From the NCBI GenBank assembly GCA_946554335.1, contig CAMNSA010000007.1:1-64000 (forward strand): a stretch of DNA of 64,000 nt. Reading direction: 5' to 3'. Of the stretch, positions 17,507-26,518 are shown piece after piece. This stretch comes from an uncultured Neglectibacter sp. GTDB taxonomy: Bacteria > Bacillota > Clostridia > Oscillospirales > Acutalibacteraceae. How positions within the stretch are numbered: the stretch's first letter is position 1; each line of letters starts with the position of its first letter. The notes under the pieces were generated by a model, which was not told where the DNA came from, made no database searches, and was given only the letters and a program-made list of their open reading frames with translations. The position numbers and the translations under genes were made by a program.

Positions 17507-17837
17507 AACAAATCCCCCTCTTTCCTTTCGGGCGGCAGACCCCCACCGGGCCCGCGCCGAAAGCAGTACATTTGATCTTGCCTTTCATTTTAAAGGTTCC
17601 CCCTGCAAAAATCAAGGGATTCCACAGATTTCAAGGGAAAAATAAGAGGAATTTTGCAGGAATTTTCTCTCTTCCTTCAGAAATGAGGTTTTTCTTTCTC
17701 CCTTTCCACGCAAAGGTCGGGGAAAAGGACAAGCCTTTTCTCCGACGCATTTTTTCCGGTTCTCACAGAAACACGGCCCCGGGGCGATCCCCGGGGCCGT
17801 GTTTCCGAACTATCGGTAAAAGCTCTGAGCCGCGCCG
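17507..17837. other. Intergenic region with GC-rich hairpin
   Basis: About 330 bp without a supported gene. A very strong hairpin at 17771-17802 (ACACGGCCCCGGGG with its complement around a CGAT loop) lies past the stop of the membrane-protein gene and probably ends that transcript although its T run is short. The remainder is the 5' region of the rpiR gene. Confidence 0.6.
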
Positions 17838-18380
17838 CTATTTCCGGCGAAAGATCCTCTCCACCTGCGGATGAAGCCGCCTGAAATACTGAACGATCAG
17901 CCCATCCATGCAGTAATCGTAAAGCAGGAACACCAGGTTCCCCATGAGCAGCAGGAAAAGGGGCGTGAGCTTCCCCAAAAAGGCGACGCTCTCCAGCGGG
18001 ATCCCCAGAAGATAGATGGAGATAACCCCCTCGGAAATCACCGCGGCATTGAAGATCCCAAACTTTGCAAGATACCGCAGCGCCCGGTTCCCGATCCGCC
18101 CTAAAATCGCGTAAAGCACCGGATAATAGCCGAAAAACAGCACATAGAACAGGGCGGCTTCCCGGTCCGGAGCCAGGAAAAAGCTTAAAACCGCACAGAC
18201 TGCGTACACACCGAAGCCCCATCGGACGCCCGCCTCCGCCACAACGGAGATCAGAAAGCAGCCGGCAAGAGCGGGAATGGCCAAAGTGGCCACCGGGATC
18301 AAGCCGGACAAAAACATGAGCACGACAGACAGCGCTGCCGCCACTCCGCAAAAGGCGACCCGGGAAGAAATAGACTTCAC
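17838..18380 (-). CDS. Multi-pass membrane protein, ECF S-component-like
   Basis: A 180-residue hydrophobic protein with about five or six predicted helices. The beginning RVAFCGVAAALSVVLMFL and the pattern of small residues resemble substrate-binding (S) components of energy-coupling-factor transporters or related integral membrane proteins, but no substrate motif is recognisable. It ends in a basic cytoplasmic tail. The GTG start is preceded by AAGGAAGG. It follows the DnaJ-like gene in the same direction by 19 bp. Function unknown. Confidence 0.6.
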   Translation of the reverse strand: MKSISSRVAFCGVAAALSVVLMFLSGLIPVATLAIPALAGCFLISVVAEAGVRWGFGVYAVCAVLSFFLAPDREAALFYVLFFGYYPVLYAILGRIGNRALRYLAKFGIFNAAVISEGVISIYLLGIPLESVAFLGKLTPLFLLLMGNLVFLLYDYCMDGLIVQYFRRLHPQVERIFRRK

Positions 18381-18399
18381 ACCATCACGGCCTTCCTTA

Positions 18400-19029
18400 T
18401 CAGCAGCAGGGGATCAGATCCCCGCCCATACATTCACAGCAGCAGTCCGCGCACATCAGGGAGGAACACATATCGCAGGCATTGCAGCCTCCAGCGTTCA
18501 TATTGGTGTGAGGGCGGTAGCCTCCGTACATTCCGCTGCCCTGATTCATGGCCTGATTCAGGGCGGCGCTGTACTCTCCGTTTCCGGGATCCATCTGACA
18601 GGCCCTGGAAAAGTGATCTTTTGCCTCCTCCAGCCAGCCCCGGCGGTAGAGCACAGAGCCCTTCAGAAAATACCACTCTGCATTGCGCCGCTCTGCGGGG
18701 ACGCCGTTTAAGATCTGCTCCGCGTCCGCGATGCGCCCCGCCATAATATAGCTGCGCACATCCTGAAACCCGGAACTGCCCGAAGCGCCTACGGGGTTAT
18801 AGCTCCCCTGATAGCCGCCTCCCCACTGAGAAGAGCCCTCCCTGCGCTGGGAGGTGATGGCGTCGTAGGCCTCGTTAATCTCCTTCATCTTCTCGTCCGC
18901 CAGATCCTTCAAGGGGCTGTCGGAATACTGATCGGGATGGTATTTTTTGGCCAGATTCCGATAGGCCTCCTTGATCTCCTCGTCCGTGGCAGAAGGGGAG
19001 ACTCCCAGAACTTTATAGGGATCCGTCAT
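18400..19029 (-). CDS. DnaJ-domain protein with Cys-rich tail
   Basis: A 209-residue protein. Residues 1-65 form a J domain with the HPD motif at 31-33 (KKYHPDQYS), which would stimulate a DnaK partner. A Gly/Ser linker is followed by a TPR-like helical segment (WYFLKGSVLYRRGWLEEAKDHF) and a C-terminal 30-residue tail with ten cysteines (CNACDMCSSLMC, ADCCCEC, IPCC). It has no G/F or zinc-finger region of classic DnaJ. The tail suggests metal or Fe-S binding; the client is unknown. It lies 51 bp downstream of the DUF5685 gene. Confidence 0.85.
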   Translation of the reverse strand: MTDPYKVLGVSPSATDEEIKEAYRNLAKKYHPDQYSDSPLKDLADEKMKEINEAYDAITSQRREGSSQWGGGYQGSYNPVGASGSSGFQDVRSYIMAGRIADAEQILNGVPAERRNAEWYFLKGSVLYRRGWLEEAKDHFSRACQMDPGNGEYSAALNQAMNQGSGMYGGYRPHTNMNAGGCNACDMCSSLMCADCCCECMGGDLIPCC

Positions 19030-19080
19030 GATTTTTTCTCCTTTTGGCTCTATATTCTTACAGTTGGGGAATGAGTCGCT

Positions 19081-19989
19081 TTACAGCATCTCTTCCCGTT
19101 TTTTCTTTTTCAGATTCACATGGAGGAACAGAATCTCTCTCTGCATCTCAGGAAGCCCCTTCTCGATCACATTTTCCACTAAGGGGGCAAAATTTTCCAG
19201 TGAGATCAGTCTGAAAGGCAGCAGCATCTGGGCCATGGTGGCGTTGAGCGCCTCATTGCAGAACTCATCCGCCCTCTTTCGTTCTTCGGCGGTAAGCTCC
19301 TTTTTCCCGCTCAGGCCCAGCCGGTTCGCAAAAGGGTTGAAGGAGCCCGTTTTCAGGTCCTCCTCCAAATCATCCGCCGCGTCCATCAGATAGATCCAGC
19401 GTCCTAAGAAATAGCCGAATCGCTCCAACGCCGCATCCTCTCCCTCCCTGCAGCCGGGCAGCTCCCGAAAAAGCTCAGACAGCATCTGGGCCGTGGGGTG
19501 AGCGCAGCGGTCAATCCCGCCCTTCTCCTTCTGGGCCAGGGCCTGGTCCTCCATGGCCTTTCCCACAATCTCTTCCAAAAAGGGATACCGTTTTCCCGCC
19601 CTTTTCGCTTTTGGGGAAACCAAAGCCATCAAAAGCTTCGCGCGAAGAGCAGAAAACCTCCCGCCGTCTTCGACATCGTCCTTCAGCTTATAATAGGTAA
19701 GGATTACGCACAGGGCGGCCGCCTTTTCATATTCTTCCCCTTTTACCGGCAGATAACTGCATTTTTTCAGGGGATTCATCACACATCTTCCCGTGTCCAG
19801 ACGCACCTGAGAGCGGGAGACGCAGAGGGCCAGGAGCGCGTAAAAGGTACAGTCATAACTCAAGGCAAAGCGCGAAAGGATCCCATAGCTTTTTCCAAGC
19901 CGTCTGCACAGCTCACAGTAGATGGCCTTGTACTGCTCATATTCCTTTACAAGCATTTCCGATTTATAGGGCCGCACATAACCAAACAC
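19081..19989 (-). CDS. DUF5685-family protein
   Basis: A 302-residue mostly helical protein of the DUF5685 family. I chose the GTG at 19989, preceded by GGGAGGA, because the resulting start (MFGYVRPYK) is the usual beginning of the family; longer in-frame starts lack a ribosome site. C25 and C28 form a CxxC (YCELCRRLG), with more cysteines at 69 and 77. Two acidic motifs, KDDVED near 104-108 and DAADDLEED at 203-211, resemble the aspartate-rich motifs of class I isoprenoid synthases. No function is established. It lies between rnfB and a DnaJ-like gene. Confidence 0.8.
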   Translation of the reverse strand: MFGYVRPYKSEMLVKEYEQYKAIYCELCRRLGKSYGILSRFALSYDCTFYALLALCVSRSQVRLDTGRCVMNPLKKCSYLPVKGEEYEKAAALCVILTYYKLKDDVEDGGRFSALRAKLLMALVSPKAKRAGKRYPFLEEIVGKAMEDQALAQKEKGGIDRCAHPTAQMLSELFRELPGCREGEDAALERFGYFLGRWIYLMDAADDLEEDLKTGSFNPFANRLGLSGKKELTAEERKRADEFCNEALNATMAQMLLPFRLISLENFAPLVENVIEKGLPEMQREILFLHVNLKKKKREEML

Positions 19990-20108
19990 GCTTTTTCCTC
20001 CCGAAGGATCCCTTTCGCCGCTCATTGTACTCTGATTTTCCGACAAGTTGTTGAACACACTGTAAACAATTCCCGTCAAACCCGTAAGAAACCGGGGTTT
20101 TCGGGAGC

Positions 20109-20900
20109 CTACAGGGACAGCAGGGTGATCACATGCCTGGGGCAGACCTCCACGCAGGCTCCGCAGCCGGTGCATTTGGAGGCGTCCACAAAGGCGCAGC
20201 TGCCCTTCATGGTGATTGCCTCACTGGGACAGGTCTTCTGGCACTTCATGCAGCCGATACAGCCGATCTTGCACACCTGCATGGTGTCTTTTCCCTTGTC
20301 ACAGTTGGAGCAGCGTACCACCGCCTGCTTTTTCAGGGGCACAAAGCTGATTAGGCCCTTGGGGCAGGCCTCCACACACTTGGAGCAGCCACGGCACAGG
20401 CTGGGGTCGATCTTCGCCACACCGTTGCACACGGAAACGGCTCCGTACTCGCAGGCTCTGACACAGTCGCCCATGCCCATGCAGCCATAACGGCAGCTGG
20501 TGATCCCGCCGGCTAAAAAGGTGGAGGCAGAGCAGCTTTGGATGCCGTCATAGCGCATTTTATCCGTGGTGTTGTCATAGCTTCCCATGCAGTGAACCAG
20601 GGCGGTCTTATACTCCACCTCTACCGCCTCGCCGCCTAAAAGCTGAGCGCATTTCTCGGCGGTCTCCTGTCCGCCGGGAGAACAGAGCCCGGGCTTTGCC
20701 TCCCCCTTGGACATGGCCGCCGCATAGCCGGAGCATCCGGAAAAACCGCAGGCGCCGCAATTCGCGCCGGGCAGCACTGCCTCCAGCGCTTGAGCCTTTT
20801 CATCCTTGGGCACCGCCATCACAACAGAGGCCACTGCCAGAATGATCCCGGCCAAAAGGCCGATTCCTCCCACAATCAGGATCGGGGTCAAAACACTCAT
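20109..20900 (-). CDS. rnfB: Rnf complex ferredoxin subunit RnfB
   Basis: A 263-residue iron-sulfur subunit. An N-terminal membrane helix (residues 7-28) is followed by the CGACGFSGCSGYA cluster motif and then several 4Fe-4S ferredoxin motifs such as CRGCSKCVEACPKG and CTGCGACVEVCPRH. It receives electrons from reduced ferredoxin and passes them into the ion-pumping complex. GGAGG lies before the ATG, 12 bp after the rnfA stop. It is the last gene of rnfCDGEAB. Confidence 0.95.
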   Translation of the reverse strand: MSVLTPILIVGGIGLLAGIILAVASVVMAVPKDEKAQALEAVLPGANCGACGFSGCSGYAAAMSKGEAKPGLCSPGGQETAEKCAQLLGGEAVEVEYKTALVHCMGSYDNTTDKMRYDGIQSCSASTFLAGGITSCRYGCMGMGDCVRACEYGAVSVCNGVAKIDPSLCRGCSKCVEACPKGLISFVPLKKQAVVRCSNCDKGKDTMQVCKIGCIGCMKCQKTCPSEAITMKGSCAFVDASKCTGCGACVEVCPRHVITLLSL

Positions 20901-20912
20901 AAAATAGCCTCC

Positions 20913-21533
20913 TTACAGCAACCGGTCTACTACGCCGTTAAAGCCTAAAAAGGACACTGCCACCAGCGAGGCCGCCACCAGCGTGATAGGCAGGCCACGG
21001 AAAAACTGGGGAATATCGCAGTCCTCCAGGCGCTCGCGGACCCCGGCAAACAGGATCATAGCCACCAAAAAGCCCACGCCGGAGCCGAAGGCATTGACCA
21101 AAGACTGCAAATACCCGAAGCTTGCATCCGCCGCTGTCTTTTCCAGCACCAGCATGGTAACGCCCAGCACGGCGCAGTTGGTGGTGATCAGGGGCAGATA
21201 GATGCCCAGGGAGTTATAGAGGGGCGGCATGTATTTGTGCAGCACTGTCTCCAAAAGCTGCACCAGCGCCGCGATCACCAGGATAAACACAATAGTCTGA
21301 AGGTACTCCAGGTGCCACGACCGCAGCAGGTAGGTATATAAGGGCCAGGTGACCGCCGTGGCGATCACCATCACCACCGTGACGGCACAGCTCATGCCGA
21401 AGGCGGTGTTGAGCTTTTTGGAAACGCCCAAAAAGGGGCAGATGCCCAAAAACTTATTGAGCACATAGTTCTCTGTCAAAATGGCGGCCAGGAAAATGCC
21501 CACCAAAGTTTTGATCGTCTGTGCATCCATCAT
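20913..21533 (-). CDS. rnfA: Rnf complex membrane subunit RnfA
   Basis: A 206-residue integral membrane subunit with six helices; the start MDAQTIKTLVGIFLAAILTE and the segments ENYVLNKFLGICPFLGVSKK and TNCAVLGVTM are typical. RnfA and RnfE are inverted-topology homologues forming the membrane core that holds a Fe-S cluster. The ATG overlaps the rnfE stop by 4 bp, with AAGGAGG upstream. Confidence 0.95.
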   Translation of the reverse strand: MMDAQTIKTLVGIFLAAILTENYVLNKFLGICPFLGVSKKLNTAFGMSCAVTVVMVIATAVTWPLYTYLLRSWHLEYLQTIVFILVIAALVQLLETVLHKYMPPLYNSLGIYLPLITTNCAVLGVTMLVLEKTAADASFGYLQSLVNAFGSGVGFLVAMILFAGVRERLEDCDIPQFFRGLPITLVAASLVAVSFLGFNGVVDRLL

Positions 21534-22234
21534 TCTGCCTCCTTTTCTTCCGGCTGTGCCTCATCTAAACGCTTGGAGCAGGAGGCGGCCAGCGGGCAGC
21601 CCGCGCATCCCATGGACTCCGGAGCGTGCCCCTCCCTGGAAAGCTTTCCGGAAAGGGCGATGAGGATCCCGAACACGAAGAAGCCGCCGGGAGGCAGCAG
21701 GAAGATGATGATGGGCTCCATAAACCCCGACAGGATGGGGATCCCGAACACGGTCCCGGCCCCCAGAAGCTCCCGGATGATCCCCATGCACAGCATGGCG
21801 GCGGTAAAGCCCACGCCCATGCCCAGGCCGTCGACCACCGAGGGCAGCACCTTGTTTTTGCTGGCGAACATCTCCGCCCGTCCCAGGATGATACAGTTGA
21901 CCACAATGAGGGGCAGGAACACGCCCAAAGCGGTGTCAAGAGCCGGAGAAAAGGCCTTGATAAACAGCTGCACAATGGTGACAAAGCCCGCGATAATGGT
22001 GATAAAGGCGGGGATGCGCACCTTGTTGGGGATCACATTGCGCAAAAGAGAGATGGCCGCATTGGAGCACACCAGCACGAAGGTGGTAGCCGCTCCCATG
22101 CCGATAGCGTTGGAGGCGGCAGTGGTGACCGCTAAGGTAGCACAGCAGCCCAGCACCAGCCTCAGCACCGGGTTTTCCCTGATAATGCCCTTGGTAAACT
22201 CCCGGAAAAGGCCGCCTGTCTTCTTCTTTTCCAT
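21530..22234 (-). CDS. rnfE: Rnf complex membrane subunit RnfE
   Basis: A 234-residue six-helix subunit homologous to RnfA (FTKGIIRENPVLRLVLG, NCIILGRAEMFASKN). A cytoplasmic C-terminal tail carries an extra cysteine group (MGCAGCPLAASC), beyond the membrane core. GGAGAG precedes the ATG, 3 bp after the rnfG stop. The tail cysteines are an oddity that may be a clade feature. Confidence 0.95.
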   Translation of the reverse strand: MEKKKTGGLFREFTKGIIRENPVLRLVLGCCATLAVTTAASNAIGMGAATTFVLVCSNAAISLLRNVIPNKVRIPAFITIIAGFVTIVQLFIKAFSPALDTALGVFLPLIVVNCIILGRAEMFASKNKVLPSVVDGLGMGVGFTAAMLCMGIIRELLGAGTVFGIPILSGFMEPIIIFLLPPGGFFVFGILIALSGKLSREGHAPESMGCAGCPLAASCSKRLDEAQPEEKEAE

Positions 22235-22237
22235 GGC

Positions 22238-22780
22238 CTACTCTCCTCCCTTCACTTGATAATACTGCTCGATGGCCGCGTTCACCGCGTTGGTCACGGC
22301 CCTGGTGGTGATGGTGGCGCCGGTCAGCGCCTCCACCTCGCCCTCGCCGGGCGTCTGGAATTTTACCACCTGAAGGCCGTTTTCAGGGGCCTTTTTCTGA
22401 AATTGGTCCCGGAAGCTTTCCTTCTCGGCGTTGGCTCCCAGGCCGGGGGTCTCGCCATGCTCTAAAATCACAATTCCGGTGATCATTCCTTCTCTGTCGA
22501 TCCCGGTCATCACCCTGACAGTGCCGCCGTAGCCTTTGCCCTCTGTCTCAAACACATAGCCCACGACATCGCTTCCGCTCTTTCCCAGGTAGCAGCCCTC
22601 TCCCTCTTCAAAGGAGTCCGCAGCGGGCAATACCACCTTGCGGGACTGCTCCGCCTTCAATTCCTGCTGCTCGATGATCTTGTCCTCCGTCAGCAGATTG
22701 GCTCCTGCCAGAGCCGCGGCCACCGCCACACAGATGACAAACAGAATGGCCGCCGGCTTGATCACTTCACCAAGCTTCAT
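22238..22780 (-). CDS. rnfG: Rnf complex flavoprotein RnfG
   Basis: A 180-residue subunit with one N-terminal membrane helix (residues 9-29) and an extracytoplasmic FMN-binding domain. The covalent FMN attachment motif is LTGATITT near residue 155, matching the [ST]GAT consensus, with GETPGLGANAEKE before it. The ATG overlaps the rnfD stop by 4 bp. Confidence 0.95.
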   Translation of the reverse strand: MKLGEVIKPAAILFVICVAVAAALAGANLLTEDKIIEQQELKAEQSRKVVLPAADSFEEGEGCYLGKSGSDVVGYVFETEGKGYGGTVRVMTGIDREGMITGIVILEHGETPGLGANAEKESFRDQFQKKAPENGLQVVKFQTPGEGEVEALTGATITTRAVTNAVNAAIEQYYQVKGGE

Positions 22781-23742
22781 CCCTCAAGCTCCCCCTTCCT
22801 TTTCTGTTTCTCCAGTCCGAAGGCCCGGGGTCTGATCCACCGCTCGATCAGCGGGGTGAGAATATTCATCAGCACGATGGAATAGGAAACGCCCTCCGGC
22901 AGAGAACCGAATTCCCGGATGATGATGGTGAGGATCCCGCAGCCCACCGCGAACACGACCCGGCCCCAGAAATACAGGGGGCTGGTGGTGTAATCCGTCG
23001 CCATAAAGAACGCGCCCAGCATCAATCCTCCCGCCAGAAGATCGAAGAGAGGGTCTCTCCCCAGCAGGAGGGAAAGCACCGCCACGGTTCCAAGATAGGT
23101 CAGGGGGATTACCGGGCTGATGACCCGGCGGGCGATGAGGTAGATCCCGCCCAGGAGGATGGCCAAAGCGCAGGTCTCGCCCAGACAGCCGCCGTGAGCG
23201 CCCAAAAACATTTCCAGATAATCGGGAACATAGGTCCCGTCCGCGTTGGCGGCGAAGGAAGCCAGAGGCGTGGCGGTGGTCACCGCGTCCGCCGTGGCCG
23301 AATAGTCAAAGGCCGCCGTCCAATGAGTCATTCTGGCGGGGAAGGAATTCATCAGCACGATGCGGGCCGTCAGGGCAGGGTTCACAAAGTTCTGCCCGAT
23401 CCCGCCGAACATCTGCTTGACCACCACAATGGCCACCACAGAGCCGAACGCCGCAATGAGCGGGTGAATGGTGACCGGCAGATTCAAGGCCAGAAGCACC
23501 CCGGTCACCACGCAGGAGAGGTCTCCCACCGTCTGAGGGCGCTTCATCACCCTGCGGCACAGGTACTCGCTGAGCACGCAGGAGGCCACGCAGGTCAGGA
23601 TTACCACCGCCGCCCGAAATCCGAATATTACCACAGAGGCTATCATGGCGGGAGAAAGGCCGATGATCACATCCAGCATAATACTCTGCGTCGTTTTCTT
23701 CCCGTGAAAATGAGGGGAGGAGGAAACGATAAGCTTCTCCAT
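22777..23742 (-). CDS. rnfD: Rnf complex membrane flavoprotein RnfD
   Basis: A 321-residue polytopic membrane subunit. The covalent FMN site is the TTATPLA segment near residue 160, and GGIGQNFVNPALTARI and FMATDYTTSPLY are family landmarks. It passes electrons across the membrane with RnfG. It begins 43 bp after rnfC. Confidence 0.95.
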   Translation of the reverse strand: MEKLIVSSSPHFHGKKTTQSIMLDVIIGLSPAMIASVVIFGFRAAVVILTCVASCVLSEYLCRRVMKRPQTVGDLSCVVTGVLLALNLPVTIHPLIAAFGSVVAIVVVKQMFGGIGQNFVNPALTARIVLMNSFPARMTHWTAAFDYSATADAVTTATPLASFAANADGTYVPDYLEMFLGAHGGCLGETCALAILLGGIYLIARRVISPVIPLTYLGTVAVLSLLLGRDPLFDLLAGGLMLGAFFMATDYTTSPLYFWGRVVFAVGCGILTIIIREFGSLPEGVSYSIVLMNILTPLIERWIRPRAFGLEKQKRKGELEG

Positions 23743-23785
23743 AGTTCTACTTCATCCTTTCCGGTGAAAATTGGGAGCCAACGCC

Positions 23786-25129
23786 TTACGCCTTTTTAGC
23801 CGCTGCCCGCTTCAAATAGCTTTTTCCCAGGCGGATCGCCTGCACGAGTCGTCTTCCGGCCGGGCAGGAAAACGCGCAGCAGCCACATTCCATACAGGTG
23901 GTCACATGGTACTGTGTGAGCGCCTCCAGATCCTTTTTCTCCACGGCCTTTTCAAGCCTCGTGGGCATCAGGTTCATGGGGCAGGCCTTTACACAGTTCC
24001 CGCAGCGGATACAGGCTGTAGGCTCCATCAAGGCGGCCTCTTTTTCATCAAAGGCCAGAATGGCGTTATTCTGCTTTAAAATGGGAAGCTGGTCGCTGGT
24101 GATGGCCACGCCCATCATCGGGCCGCCCATCAAAAGCTTCTGGGGCTCGCTTTGGTAGCCGCCGCAGAACTCAATGATGTCGGCAATTTTTGTCCCAATG
24201 GGAACGATGACATTTTGAGGATTGCGCACAGCGGAGCCGTCGATGGTGACGCGCTTGAGCGTCAGGGGCATTCCCGTGCGCATATAGCTTGCCAGAAAGG
24301 AGATAGAAGCTATGTTCATCACAAGGCATCCCACATCAGCGGGAAGCTTTCCGGGCGGCACCTTTCTGCCGGTACAGGCCTGTACCAACACCTTCTCCGC
24401 CCCCTGGGGATAACGGCTTCGAAGGGGAAGCACCCGCACCTCGTCTTCCGGATCCATCTCAGGGTTGTCGGCGATCTCCTTGAGCTTCTCGATCACATCG
24501 GGCTTATTGTCCTCTATTGCAATCAAAACCCGGTGAACGTCAAGGATCTCCTTGACCTTATAAATTCCATCCAGCACATTTTTCCCGTTTTCCAAAGCCT
24601 CCCGATGGTCCGAGGTGACATAGGGCTCGCACTCCGCCACATTGACGATGAGAGTGTCGATGTTTTTTCCCTCCGGGACATTGAGCTTGACATGAGCAGG
24701 GAACCCGGCTCCTCCCAGGCCCACCAGCCCTGCCGCACGGGCGGCGGAAGCCAGCTCTTCTTTGGTATGTATGGCCTTGGGAGGATGGATCTCCGGATCC
24801 ACCTCCATTTTGCCGTCGGAGTCGATCACCACGGCCTGGGTCATCTGTCCGCCGGTGAGCATCACCTCTTTGATCTCCGCCACCGTGCCGGACACAGAGG
24901 CGTGAACCGGCGCCGAAACATAGGCCTCGCTGTCGCCGATGATCTGCCCTAAATAGACATGATCTCCCTTTTTGACCGTGGGGATGCAGGGCGCGCCGAT
25001 ATGCTGCTGCATCGGCAAAGTGACCTGCATGGGCACAGGCATCACAACGGAGGCGCTGTGCGCCGTACCCTTATGATGGGGGACCGGCGCGCCCCCATGA
25101 GTCCGGTAAGGCGATTTTGGAAACTCCAT
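23786..25129 (-). CDS. rnfC: Rnf complex NADH-linked subunit RnfC
   Basis: A 447-residue peripheral subunit, the site of NAD reduction. It contains the NADH/FMN-binding region (GLVGLGGAGFPAHVKL and VNVAECEPYVTSDHR) and two C-terminal 4Fe-4S motifs (CIRCGNCVKACPMN and CMECGCCAFSCPAG). It is the first gene of the operon, with a GAGGAGGA site. A 7-8 bp stem in the leader (25178-25200) may affect expression. The long C-terminal extension of proteobacterial RnfC is absent, as usual in Clostridia. Confidence 0.95.
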   Translation of the reverse strand: MEFPKSPYRTHGGAPVPHHKGTAHSASVVMPVPMQVTLPMQQHIGAPCIPTVKKGDHVYLGQIIGDSEAYVSAPVHASVSGTVAEIKEVMLTGGQMTQAVVIDSDGKMEVDPEIHPPKAIHTKEELASAARAAGLVGLGGAGFPAHVKLNVPEGKNIDTLIVNVAECEPYVTSDHREALENGKNVLDGIYKVKEILDVHRVLIAIEDNKPDVIEKLKEIADNPEMDPEDEVRVLPLRSRYPQGAEKVLVQACTGRKVPPGKLPADVGCLVMNIASISFLASYMRTGMPLTLKRVTIDGSAVRNPQNVIVPIGTKIADIIEFCGGYQSEPQKLLMGGPMMGVAITSDQLPILKQNNAILAFDEKEAALMEPTACIRCGNCVKACPMNLMPTRLEKAVEKKDLEALTQYHVTTCMECGCCAFSCPAGRRLVQAIRLGKSYLKRAAAKKA

Positions 25130-25401
25130 GTGTTCTCCTCCTCTTATGAATTGCTTTCCCGAAACAAATCTATAAGAAACGGTTCGGGCCTTTGTCCGAA
25201 CCGCCTTTTCGACAAAAATATTTTACCTTAAAAAAAGGCCGCTTGCAACCTATTTCTTTGGATTTCCGCCCGTGTTTTTTCCTGTCCTGTTTTCAAAAGC
25301 AGAAATTGCCTCTTGATTCCATTGACGAAAAAAGGAAAAGGCAGTATCATAAATTTAATGCTTCTGCTTTTTGAAATTCGTGAGAAAAGGTGGTATCTCC
25401 C

Positions 25402-26463
25402 ATGAAACGACGGATTTTTTCTCTGTTCCTCACACTTTGTCTGCTGCTTGCCGCCCTGCCGCTGCCTGCAGCTTTTGCCCAGGAGACAGCTTCCCAGACG
25501 GTCAGAACAGCTCTTTCTCAGAAAGCTCAGCGGATGCTGGGTTTAGTAAACAACGAGAGAAAGAAAGCAGGGGTTCCCGCTCTGACCGCCAATAACTCCG
25601 CTTTGCAGCGTGCGGCGGACATCCGGGCCAAAGAGATCGAAGCCCTGTTTTCCCATACCAGGCCTAGCGGAGAGAGCTGCTTTACGGTGTTTAACGAGGT
25701 AGCGCTTTTCCCCCTGGCGGCGGGAGAAAATATCGCCTATAACTATGGATATCCGGATACGGTGGCCATTACCATAGAGGGCTGGATGAATTCTCCCGGC
25801 CACCGGGCCAACATTTTGGACCCCGATTTTCAGCAGATCGGCATCGGCCTTTACGAAAACAGCGGCCATTATTACTGGGTGCAGCTTTTTTACACCGGCG
25901 AAAACCCGGATGCGCCCAAGCCCTATCCCCCCACCCCCTTTGTGGACATCGGAAAGCACTGGGGAAGAGACGCCATCTGCTGGGCCTGGGAACAGGGCCT
26001 GTTCTCCGGCACCACAGAGGACAGATTCTCCCCCAACAAAAAGCTGGAGCGGGGTATGCTCTCCCAGGTGCTTTACCGGATGGCGGGAGAGCCCCTTTCT
26101 TTCGGAGCATCACCCTTTTCCGACGTGTCCTCCAAAGCCTATTATTATGACGCTGTCCGCTGGGCTTTTGAAAACGGCATCGTAGACGGCGTGGGAAACG
26201 ACCGCTTCAATCCCAAAGGGCCCATCACCCGGGAGCAGCTGGCCGTGATGCTCCACCGCTACGCGGGTCTTCCCGAGGCGGCTGATCCGGAGGCTTTCGC
26301 CTCTTTTTCGGACGGCGGCCAGGTGAGCGGCTGGGCCCGCTCCGCTATCAACTGGGCCGTGGAGGAAGGCATCTTAAACGGGAAATCCGGAAACCGTCTG
26401 GACCCCAAAGGCAACGCCACCCGGGCGGAGGCCGCCACCATGCTCCAGCGCTTCGCAGGCTGA
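25402..26463 (+). CDS. Secreted CAP-domain protein with SLH repeats
   Basis: A 353-residue exported protein. A signal peptide (basic MKRR, hydrophobic core, AFAQ cleavage region) is followed by a CAP/SCP domain at about residues 40-175 with LVNNERKKAGVPALTANNSAL, FSHTRPSGESC and the late NSPGHRANIL. Three SLH domains follow (about 180-353; DAICWAWEQGLFSG, AVRWAFENGIVDG and AINWAVEEGILNG), which bind pyruvylated cell-wall polymer. The ATG has AAGGTGG upstream; a GTG 12 bp earlier is inferior. CAP proteins of bacteria have no settled enzymatic role. A strong terminator follows. Confidence 0.9.
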   Translation: MKRRIFSLFLTLCLLLAALPLPAAFAQETASQTVRTALSQKAQRMLGLVNNERKKAGVPALTANNSALQRAADIRAKEIEALFSHTRPSGESCFTVFNEVALFPLAAGENIAYNYGYPDTVAITIEGWMNSPGHRANILDPDFQQIGIGLYENSGHYYWVQLFYTGENPDAPKPYPPTPFVDIGKHWGRDAICWAWEQGLFSGTTEDRFSPNKKLERGMLSQVLYRMAGEPLSFGASPFSDVSSKAYYYDAVRWAFENGIVDGVGNDRFNPKGPITREQLAVMLHRYAGLPEAADPEAFASFSDGGQVSGWARSAINWAVEEGILNGKSGNRLDPKGNATRAEAATMLQRFAG

Positions 26464-26484
26464 CGATTTAAAATACGACAAAAA

Positions 26485-26518
26485 GGCTCCGGCGAAAAAA
26501 TTGCCGGAGCCTTTTTTC
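26485..26518 (+). terminator. Terminator of the CAP-SLH gene
   Basis: A 9-bp stem (GGCTCCGGC with GCCGGAGCC) and an A-rich loop are followed by six T residues, 22 bp after the stop codon. Confidence 0.9.

Noticed and set aside
17677-18351. 224-codon frame overlapping the membrane-protein gene in another phase
   Set aside because: Its composition is Arg/Gly-rich and lacks a ribosome site; the hydrophobic 180-residue frame is the more protein-like.
25178-25203. Rex or other redox operator before rnfC
   Set aside because: The palindrome there is GC-rich and does not resemble the AT-rich Rex consensus; it is only a hairpin.
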